Below, piece by piece: positions 17,467 to 26,200 of a stretch of DNA of 61,848 nucleotides; position 1 is the stretch's first letter; each line of letters starts with the position of its first letter. The notes beneath the pieces are model-generated. The model was not told the origin of the DNA. It searched no databases and saw only the letters and a list, made by a program, of their open reading frames with translations. This stretch comes from an uncultured Bacteroidales bacterium (GTDB taxonomy: Bacteria > Bacteroidota > Bacteroidia > Bacteroidales > UBA4417). Made by a program: the position numbers and the translations under genes. The stretch spans positions 1 through 61,848 of the forward strand of contig CAIRMR010000211.1 in NCBI GenBank assembly GCA_903879715.1, in the 5' to 3' direction.

Positions 17467-18798
17467 ATGAGAGTTTTAACACCCAGGTATGTTTTGCAGA
17501 TGGTAGCAGTTTTTGCTATTATTCTTTTAGCCGGTGGTTATGAGTTGCCCAGATATGCTAGTCGCTTCACTATTCTGGCAATACTCGCTGTTATTGACAT
17601 GCGATACTGGTATTCAGTAAGGAAGCATTTTACAAAGCCTTTTAAAAGAATGCTGACAATAGCTTACTGGCTACCTTTATACATGCTTTTATTGTTTCTG
17701 ATAAGCGGCATTTTAACGCCCTTTATTGATTGGAATTCGTATATCAGAATCTATTTTCCTGGTATTTTACTAATTCTGCTTATTGGTAAAGGCATATTTC
17801 TTACGTTGATTGTTTTTGGGGATATTTTCATTATTCCTTTAAATGTAATCAGAAGGATAAATCCGGAGAATATAGAACGTTTAGGCAAATGGTACCGACC
17901 GCGAAGTTTCCTGCTTACTTCTGCAGGAATAGCAACATTTGTGATGTTGATTTATGTTTCGGGAATGTTTTTCTGGGTTAAAGATTTTAAACTCACAAAG
18001 ATTGAATTACCTGTTAAAAGTTTACCGCAAGCGTTTGATGGATATAAGATTATACAGATCAGCGATTTTCATCTGGGAGGTTTTCTTAATGATAAACCGA
18101 TGAAAGAGATTGTGCGGATCGCGAATGAACAACATCCTGACATGATTTTGTTTACGGGGGACATGGTTAGTTTTACAACCGACGAAGTTTATCCTTTTGA
18201 ACAGGAAATGAAGCGCTTTTCAGCAAAAGACGGAATATTCGCGATATTAGGCAACCACGATTATGGTGAATATTCCCGATGGGATTCACAGGAAGAAAAA
18301 GATTTGAATGATAAAGAATTGTATAACTTTTATGACCGTATAGGCTGGCAACTCCTACGAAATCAGAATAAAATTTTTAGCAGAGATTCGGCTTCCATTG
18401 CCGTTATTGGTGTTGAAAACTGGAGCGAATCAAAACGCTTCGAAAAAAAGGGAGATCTCAGAAAAGCTATTAAAGGAACTGAGGCGGCACAATTCAGGAT
18501 TCTTATGTCGCACGATCCTTCCCACTGGGGTGGTGAAGTTAATACTTCGTATCCTGAGATTGGTTTGACTTTATCAGGACATACTCATGCTTTTCAGTTT
18601 GCCATTGAGAGCGGCTCTATAAAATGGAGTCCGGCTGCATTTCTTTTCAAGGAATGGGCCGGGTTATACGAGAAAGTGCACGAAAACGGCGAAAAGCAAT
18701 ATTTGTATGTAAACAGAGGTGCCGGGACATTGGGTTATCCCGGTCGTATTGATACAAGGCCTGAAATTACACTTATTGTATTGCGGAAAACAGGTTAG
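17467..18798 (+). CDS. Membrane-anchored metallophosphoesterase
   Basis: The N-terminal 170 residues contain about five hydrophobic segments. The rest is a calcineurin-like phosphoesterase of the YaeI/YkuE type, with the metal-site motifs in order: DFHLGG (Asp200), TGDMV, GNHDYGE, MSHDPSHW and GHTHAFQF. Known relatives hydrolyse phosphodiesters or phospholipid headgroups, for example UDP-diacylglucosamine in lipid A synthesis. The multi-helix N-terminus suggests that the active site faces outward near the membrane. The substrate is unknown. It is flanked by a terminator on the left and by a convergent gene on the right, so it is monocistronic. Confidence 0.88.
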   Translation: MRVLTPRYVLQMVAVFAIILLAGGYELPRYASRFTILAILAVIDMRYWYSVRKHFTKPFKRMLTIAYWLPLYMLLLFLISGILTPFIDWNSYIRIYFPGILLILLIGKGIFLTLIVFGDIFIIPLNVIRRINPENIERLGKWYRPRSFLLTSAGIATFVMLIYVSGMFFWVKDFKLTKIELPVKSLPQAFDGYKIIQISDFHLGGFLNDKPMKEIVRIANEQHPDMILFTGDMVSFTTDEVYPFEQEMKRFSAKDGIFAILGNHDYGEYSRWDSQEEKDLNDKELYNFYDRIGWQLLRNQNKIFSRDSASIAVIGVENWSESKRFEKKGDLRKAIKGTEAAQFRILMSHDPSHWGGEVNTSYPEIGLTLSGHTHAFQFAIESGSIKWSPAAFLFKEWAGLYEKVHENGEKQYLYVNRGAGTLGYPGRIDTRPEITLIVLRKTG

Positions 18799-18903
18799 TC
18801 ATTGACAGTCCGTAAGATTCAGCCAAATCCTAATCCGTTATTAATCCTTATTTGTTGACTGGAACTAACAGATGCCGGAATTTTCCTGCACTACGGCCAG
18901 ATA

Positions 18904-20379
18904 CTAATCTTCAAGTATAAACCAGCTATTTACAATTTCATCTTTCTTATGTAGTTCATCCTTGTGGGTAAACTCATTGGTATGTTTATTGTATAAATAG
19001 TCTTTCTGCCATTCCAGGTGATGGACTGAAATCTGTTTAATGGCATCTACAATAAAATAAAGCTCCTTATTGGTCATGGTAGGGTGAAGTGACAGCCTGA
19101 TCCAGCCTGGTTTCTGCGACAGGTCACCATGAGTGATCAGATCAGTGATTTCGCGGGATTTCTCGTGGCTTACATCCAGTAAAAAATGGCCATAAGTTCC
19201 TGCACATGCGCATCCCCCGCGGGTCTGTATTCCATAACGGTCACTAAGCAATTTTACAACCATATTAAAGTGAAGACCCGTGATAAAAAACGAGATGATT
19301 CCCAGTCGTTTTTTTTGCGTATCAGCCAGGATATGAATACCGGGAATGCAGCATAGTTCTTTAAACGCGATTGCGACCAGTTCTTCTTCGCGCTGCCTGA
19401 TCTTGCTGGTGCCCATTTTGTTTTTCAGGTCAATACACAAGGCTGTTTTCATTGCTTGCAGGAATCCGGGTGTACCACCGTCCTCACGTACTTCAATATT
19501 ATCGATGAATTTATATTCGCCCCAGGGATTTGTCCAATCCACGGTACCACCACCCGGTGCATCGGGAACCCTGCAGTGGTAAAGCGAAGAATCGAAAACT
19601 AAAACGCCAGAAGTTCCCGGACCACCCAGGAATTTATGCGGAGAAAAGAAAACCGCATCCAGCTTTTCCATAGGATCGCCGGGGTGCATATTCATATCAA
19701 CGTAAGGTGCTGAAGCTGCATAATCGGCAAAACAATAACCTCCGGCTTCGTGCATTGCACGAGCCAGTTCATAGATGGGAGTTTCAATGCCGGTAACATT
19801 GGAACAGGCAGTAAAAGAACCTAATTTCAGAGGTCTGTCCTCAAATTGTTTAAGCAATTCTCTGAGGTTATCCGGATCAACAAGCAGATCTTTCCCAGGT
19901 GGAATAACTTCAACATCGGCTATAGTATGATACCAGGAAGTATGGTTCGAATGGTGTTCCATGTGTGTGATAAACACAACTGGTTTTTTTCCTGTATACA
20001 TAAACTCACCGGCGATATTTTTTTCGGGAACTTTCAGGTTAAGCATACGCTGGAATTTTACCAGCACATTTGTCATTCCGAATCCTGACGTAATAAGCAC
20101 ATCGCCGGGGCCCGCATTTACATGTTCTTTTATAATGTGCTGTGCCTTGTGGTATGCCTTGGTCATCAGTTCCCCACTTTCACAGGTTTCGGTATGCGTA
20201 TTTGCAACCCAGGGGCCGATAACTTTCGAAATCCGTTCTTCTATCGGGCCATATAACCTGCCGCTGGCTACCCAGTCAGCATAAATCATTTTCTGAATTC
20301 CAAAATGTGTGTTGTATTCCAGGTCATTTCCTACGATTTCCTTGCGGAATTTGCTGAAGTGCTCTGTCAGGTCTGCCAT
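18904..20379 (-). CDS. Class V aminotransferase-fold PLP enzyme (cysteine desulfurase-like)
   Basis: About 491 residues with the class V fold. The likely PLP lysine lies in FFSPHKFLGGPGT, a conserved HMEHHSN.T.W motif precedes it, and a late RGGCACAG motif holds cysteines where SufS/CsdA enzymes have the catalytic Cys. It is longer than SufS (about 405), with about 60 extra C-terminal residues. Members of this subgroup are usually annotated only as aminotransferase class V. Sulfur transfer is plausible but not proven, since no SufE, SufU or other Suf gene lies nearby. I chose ATG 20379 (MADLTEHF), because the 16 residues above it show no conservation pattern. Confidence 0.8.
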   Translation of the reverse strand: MADLTEHFSKFRKEIVGNDLEYNTHFGIQKMIYADWVASGRLYGPIEERISKVIGPWVANTHTETCESGELMTKAYHKAQHIIKEHVNAGPGDVLITSGFGMTNVLVKFQRMLNLKVPEKNIAGEFMYTGKKPVVFITHMEHHSNHTSWYHTIADVEVIPPGKDLLVDPDNLRELLKQFEDRPLKLGSFTACSNVTGIETPIYELARAMHEAGGYCFADYAASAPYVDMNMHPGDPMEKLDAVFFSPHKFLGGPGTSGVLVFDSSLYHCRVPDAPGGGTVDWTNPWGEYKFIDNIEVREDGGTPGFLQAMKTALCIDLKNKMGTSKIRQREEELVAIAFKELCCIPGIHILADTQKKRLGIISFFITGLHFNMVVKLLSDRYGIQTRGGCACAGTYGHFLLDVSHEKSREITDLITHGDLSQKPGWIRLSLHPTMTNKELYFIVDAIKQISVHHLEWQKDYLYNKHTNEFTHKDELHKKDEIVNSWFILED

Positions 20380-20471
20380 TTGAATGTTTGTATTAAGGTG
20401 CGGCAAATATCTGAAAATATTAATCAACTCAAAGAATTGTTTTGATTACATTTCAGGTATTAAAGAATTAT

Positions 20472-20507
20472 ACCACGGAGGCACTGAGGACACGGAGGGT
20501 CACAAAG
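20472..20507. repeat. Copy of the ACCACRGAGRCAC dispersed repeat
   Basis: ACCACGGAGGCACTGAGGA and the following GGAGGGTCAC phrase belong to the same degenerate intergenic family as 34399-34562 and 56640-56820. Confidence 0.6.
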
Positions 20508-20594
20508 AATCGGTAAAGTAATCAGAGAAATTTAACAACAAGTTTGTACATCAAATATCTTCTCATTGTTTCACATTCCTACATTCTCACATTC

Positions 20595-23006
20595 TTACTC
20601 CCCGGCTGCAATCTGTACTTTAGTGATTTCAATACCTCCGGTTTCAACAGCTATGCTTATCCAGTTATTGTCCTCCCGGAACCATTTATCCTGGATACTG
20701 ATGCTGATCAGGAAATCCCTGAGAGTAGTTTTATCCATATCTCTAAGTACGATACCGCCATTTTTTGTATCATCTTTTCCATAATTCAGGTAAACTTTTG
20801 GCGCGGTTTTACTTGTTGAACGAGCTTTGAGAAGGATATAGTTATTTTTGCGCAAGCTTGGATCTATAGCCGAAAAACTGAATTTCTTTTCATTGCCGGT
20901 ATTGATAATCAGGGCTTGTGAATTCAGATCCAGAATAGCGTGATCGGACATGTATTTCCTGATTTTGCCGATTTGAATTTCAGGATAGGTATCGCCCGGA
21001 TTGATTTTTGCCGCAGCTTCATACGCATCAATAGCCTGATCGAAAACCTTTTTATTATATAGTTTGTCGGCAACTTCAAGCGCGTTATTATATTCCGAAG
21101 AGCGTGCCTTTGCAGTTTCCTCAATAATTTTATCTATTGCAGTGATGCGTTGTCTGGGATAGGTTTCAGCCGGTTTTAATCCAGCTGCTTTCACGAAAGC
21201 TGATTTAGCTTCCGCATAATCTTTTATTGCGAAAAACCTGTCACCTTCAGTAATGGATAAATTATAGTTGGCATCAGATGATTGCAAATCCGCAAGAATT
21301 ATTTTGATTTTAGCGATCTGATCCTGGGGGTATTTTTCATTCTTTTTTAAATCAGAAGCTTCGGAGTATGCTATCAGTGCCTTGTTGTAATCCTTGCCGG
21401 CAAATAGCTGATCGCCTGTATTTATAGTGGTTGTATATTTTTGCTCCTTCTTTTGCTGGTTTGCCTGTAATACCATTATCGCATTTATCTGTTCCTGCGG
21501 ATATTGTTCTGAAGGTTTTATTTTCCGGGCATCCTGGAATGAAGTTAAAGCAAGGGTATAATCGCCTGCTGCCTGCGCTTTTTCGCCCGTTCGCAAAGCC
21601 TGGGCATAATTTTCGGAATCAGATTTCTGTTTTTCAAGTATCAAAGTGATCCCGGATATTTTTGAAACAGGGTAAGTCTCATTTGGTTTAATTGCAAGGG
21701 CCTGTTTATATGAACTTAATGCTTCGTTATACTTTAATTCGGATAAAAGACGGTCGCCACCAGTAATTGCGGAAGCATAGTTTTCGTCCATGTTTTTTAG
21801 CGATGCCAGCTTAGCCTCAATTTCAGATATTTTTACAAGAGGATATGATTCTGCGGGTTTAATGGCTGATGCCGATTTAAATTTTTTCAAGGCAGCTTCA
21901 TAATCAGTTGATTTTAACAGGTTTTCAGCACTTGCGAGGATTGCGTCATATTTCTGCTGGTCTTTTTGCATCTGCGATTCTTCATGCTCAATGGATGCAG
22001 AGTTCTTATCCCGGGTTTTTATTGAAGTGGCAGTATTGTCTGACTCCTTTACATCGCCTTTAACATTTAAATTATCAGTAGTAATAACCAGTTTATTTTG
22101 ATTTTCAGCAAGAGCTTGCCCTGGTTTCTCGGATTGAATTGGATTATTTGCCGAAGCAGTATTAATTGCAGGCTGCCCGGTTTGCGCCTTATGATCAGCC
22201 TGTTGTTTTTTAATATCAGATATTTTTTTAGTTACAAATTTTGAGTTGGGATGCAATTCGAGAGCCGCATCATAGAAAAAAAGTGCCTTGTCAAAGTCAG
22301 ATAAGGCAAGTTCCTTGTCACCATTTGCAATAGCAAGATTAAAATTTGCCATATCATCGGGATCAATAAAACTGGCCTTGATATGCTCCAGCCTTTCTTT
22401 CGGCAATTGGGCAGTTGGTTCTAATAATAAAGCCTTCTGATATTCTGGTTTTGCCAGCTGGTAGTTTTTTAGAGCATATAAACTATCCGCTTTTCGGATT
22501 TTTGTTTTAAATATTTGGGATTTGGTATCAGGAGCGGCATTCAGCAAAGAAGTTATTTTGTCGATTCTTTCGGTAGTGTAATTATAGTCTGGTCTGGTTT
22601 GATAGGCTTTTTCATAAAGGAGCCAGGCATCTGCGTACTCTTTCGCATCGAATGCATAGTCAGCTTGCGCTATGAGAGTTTTATAGCTGGAGATACTTTT
22701 CTTTCTTAGGGCAGATTGAGCTATAGAATCAGAACCTGAATCAAGTATTTTTGTGATTTCCTCAATTTTATTGGTGGCATAATTATAATCAGGTTTGGCC
22801 TGATGCGCTTTTTCGTACAAGAGTATAGCCCCTTTGTAATCCTGCGCGGCAAAAGCTTTGTCGCCTTGTTTTATTAATGTTTTATACGTTTCAGCCGTTT
22901 TTTTATCCTGGGCTAAGCAAGGATTAATAAAGGAGAGTAAAAAAATGATTCCAATAAAAAAAAGAAGATCCTTCGTTGCTAACCGTTTCCGTAAATGTTG
23001 ATTCAT
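20595..23006 (-). CDS. Secreted TPR-like repeat protein, 10 units
   Basis: 803 residues: a signal peptide (about 1-32, ending LAQ), then about ten units of roughly 57 residues. Each unit has a TPR-like helix pair (G/AD..F..KdY..Al..Y..A..lKP) and a third helix opened by YP..kI.eI. A Gln/Asn/Lys-rich linker of about 75 residues breaks the series after unit 4. The last 115 residues form a separate domain (NEKKFSFSAIDPSLRKNNY, KVYLNYGKDD, ISVAVETGG.EITKVQ) with a beta-rich look. The same C-terminal domain closes the protein encoded by 23239-28794, so the two are paralogs. Protein scaffolding in the periplasm is inferred. I know of no characterised relative. Confidence 0.8.
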   Translation of the reverse strand: MNQHLRKRLATKDLLFFIGIIFLLSFINPCLAQDKKTAETYKTLIKQGDKAFAAQDYKGAILLYEKAHQAKPDYNYATNKIEEITKILDSGSDSIAQSALRKKSISSYKTLIAQADYAFDAKEYADAWLLYEKAYQTRPDYNYTTERIDKITSLLNAAPDTKSQIFKTKIRKADSLYALKNYQLAKPEYQKALLLEPTAQLPKERLEHIKASFIDPDDMANFNLAIANGDKELALSDFDKALFFYDAALELHPNSKFVTKKISDIKKQQADHKAQTGQPAINTASANNPIQSEKPGQALAENQNKLVITTDNLNVKGDVKESDNTATSIKTRDKNSASIEHEESQMQKDQQKYDAILASAENLLKSTDYEAALKKFKSASAIKPAESYPLVKISEIEAKLASLKNMDENYASAITGGDRLLSELKYNEALSSYKQALAIKPNETYPVSKISGITLILEKQKSDSENYAQALRTGEKAQAAGDYTLALTSFQDARKIKPSEQYPQEQINAIMVLQANQQKKEQKYTTTINTGDQLFAGKDYNKALIAYSEASDLKKNEKYPQDQIAKIKIILADLQSSDANYNLSITEGDRFFAIKDYAEAKSAFVKAAGLKPAETYPRQRITAIDKIIEETAKARSSEYNNALEVADKLYNKKVFDQAIDAYEAAAKINPGDTYPEIQIGKIRKYMSDHAILDLNSQALIINTGNEKKFSFSAIDPSLRKNNYILLKARSTSKTAPKVYLNYGKDDTKNGGIVLRDMDKTTLRDFLISISIQDKWFREDNNWISIAVETGGIEITKVQIAAGE

Positions 23007-23238
23007 AATAGAGTTTGTAGATTTGAATAATTGTTTTTAAAAATAATGTGACAATTTCTCGTTATACAAGCTCAATAAGTAGGTGTAGATAAATTGGGAA
23101 CAAGTTAGAAACTTTTTTCCAACCTATTAAAAATAATTTTACGCAGGCGAATCCGTCCAGGATTTTGAGCGTTAGTATATGGCACTGTCACTCCCCGCCA
23201 GATATTTCTTCAAATTTAAATCTTCGCAATCTCTGTTC

Positions 23239-26200
23239 TTACTCCCCGGCAGCAATCTGAACTTTTGTAATCTCAATATCACCAGTTTCAACAGATAGGC
23301 TGATCCAGTTATTATCCTCGCGATACCACTTATCCTGAACGCTGATGCGGATAAGATAATCGCTGATAGTAGCTTTATCAATGCTTCGCAGTACTATTCC
23401 ACCGTTTTTCTGGCCATCTCTGCCATAGTTAAGATAAACTTTGGGAGCTGTTTTGCCGGTTGAACGTGCTTTCAGAAGGATATAATTGTTTTTGCGCAGG
23501 CGTGGCTCAATGGCTGAAAAAGTGAATTTCTTTTCGTTGCCTTCGCTGATGACAAGTGTTTGCAAATAAAGATCCTGAATGGCGTGCTCCGACATATATT
23601 TCCTGATTTTGCCAATCTGCAGACCTGGGTATGAATCACCCGGATTGATCATAGCGGCAACTTCGTAGGCATCGATAGCAAGGTCGAAAACTTTGGTATT
23701 ATATAACTTGTCGGCTTCTCCGAGCGCCTTGTTATATTCTGCTTTTCGCGCGAGTTCTATTTCTTCAACAATTTTGGTGATCTCAATAATACGTTGTTTT
23801 GGATAGGACTCATCCGGTTTTATTCCTGCAGCTTTAGCGAAAGATGAATTAGCACCAGCGTAATCTTTAGCTCCGAATAACCTGTCGCCTTCAGCTACAT
23901 ACGATGAATACATTTTCTCCAGTTCTTCTTTCTGTAATAGCAGTGCTGAATTAATCCCGGCTATTTTTGTTTTCGGATATTCTTCATCAGGCTTAATTTC
24001 CGCCGCGTTCTGATATGCATTTAAAGCTTCCGTAAGGTTTTTAGCCGCCAGTTTGCTATCACCCAACGAAACAGCTTTCAGATAATTCTCATCAATAGCT
24101 GTGATTTCGGATTTAATGGCGGTGATACGCTCCTGCGGATACTTTTCGGTTGGTTTGAAAAACAAGGCCTCTTCGTATGATTTTATAGCTCCCTGCAGAT
24201 TTTTTGCCGTGTAAAATTCAGCCGCGGCATTGATTGCTTTCGTATAATTTTCGTCCTTCAGTTTTATGCCTGCAAGTATTCCGTCGATTTCAGCGATCTT
24301 TTCCTTTGGGAGTTTTTCCGCAGGTTTCATTGTACCGGCATTTGTATAAGTAATCCGGGCTTCATCGTATTTAGCTGCTTTAAGAAGTACTTCAGCATCG
24401 GTCAGAAGTTTCCGGTAATCTTCATCGAGTTTCTTTTGTTCGGCAAGAATAGCATTGATTCGGATGATTTGTTCCTGCGGATATTTCTCACCTGTTTTAA
24501 TCGTACTTGCACGCTGGTATGGCTCAAGTGCTTCACGGTATTTCTGATCCGAAAAAAACTTATCGGCAAGTGCCAAAGCCTGCTGGTAACTTGCAGTCTC
24601 TGCCTTCTGCTTATCTATAATCAGTTGAATTTCAGATATTTTCTGAACAGGGTAGCTTTCAGTTGGTTTTGATGTATTAGCAGTTTTAAAGCTGATCAGC
24701 GCATTTTCATAATCCTTCGAAGCCAGTTTTATATCACCATCGGCAAGAGCTTTTTCATACACTTCCTGGAGGGCTTTTAAATCAGCAATATTTTTCTCTG
24801 CCTCAGCGATTTTATCCGATGGATATTTTTCGGTTGGTTTCAGAGCCAAAGCTTTACGAAAATCAACAATAGCTTCAGTATATTTTTTTGCATCAAAAAA
24901 CTGATCAGCTGATGTGACTAAGGTTAAAAAATTATCATCCAGTTTTTGTTGTTCTGCCAGAAGATTATTGATCTTTTCGGCCTGTATTTTCGGATAGGTT
25001 TCAGTTGGTTTTATTCCTGATGCAGCAGCATAAAATGTTAAAGCTTCCTGGTATCTTTTGGCTGCCAGCGAAGCGTCACCATCACTGATCGCCTTTGAAT
25101 AATTCTGTTCCATTTTCTGAATACCTGAAAGTATTCCGTCTATTTCGGCAATCTTATCTTTTGGAAGCTTTTCCAAAGGTTTCAATGCACCGGCGCTGGA
25201 ATATAAATTCCGGGCTTCATCATATTTCCCAGCTTTCAGTTTAAGATCGGCATCAGTTATTGCTTTCTGATAGTCATCTGAAAGTTTTTTCTCAGCGGCA
25301 ACCTGCCTGTTAATTTCTGCTATCTGATCCTGCGGATATTTCTCGGCAGGTTTTATTTTGGATGCCCGCTGATAAGGTTCGAGTGCTTCGGTTAATTTTT
25401 TATCGTTAAAAAGTTTATCTGCTTGTGCAATAGCTTCCTGGTAACGCTGACTTTCGGCTTTGTCTTTATCCAGAATGGTCTGGATCTCAGCTATCTTCTG
25501 GTTAGGATATGCTTCGCCCGGTTTAACCGAATTTGCGTTTTTAAATGAAGCCAGAGAATTCGTATAATCCTTTTCGGTAAATAATTTGTTGCCATCAGCA
25601 ATTGCTTTATTGTAGGATTCCTGAATTGCTCTTATGTCAACAATTAGCTTTTCAGCTTCTGCAATTTTATCCGAAGGGTATTTTTCGGATGGTTTTAATA
25701 CCAGGGATTTCCGATAATCGGCAATAGCATCTTCATACTTTTTAGCCGTAAAAAGTTTATCGGCGGAATTGATAAGGGCCGTATAGTCTGCATCCAGCTT
25801 GGTTTGAGCCGAAACTAATCCATTGATTTTTTCAAGCTGTGATTTCGGATATGCTTCTGAAGGTTTTAGTATTAATGCAGCATTATAGGATACAATTGCT
25901 TGCGGGTATTTTTTTTCTGCAAATGCCGCGTCTGCATCACTGATTGACTTTGAATAGTTTTGCCCTTTTAACTGAATGGCAGCAAGTATTCCATCTATTT
26001 CGGCAATTTTATCTTTTGGCAGTTTTTCCAAAGGTTTCAACGTAGCTGCGCTGGAAAATAAATTCCGGGCTTCTTCATATTTTCCTGCTTTTAAGAAAGT
26101 TTCTGCATCAGTAATTAATTTTTGATAGTCATCACCAAGTTTTTTCTCAGCGTCAATCTGGTTGTTGATTTCGGCTATCTGATCCTGTGGATATTTCTCA

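Noticed and set aside
24436-24672. Opposite-strand frames inside the TPR repeat genes
   Set aside because: They are shadow frames caused by the biased codons of the repeat genes.
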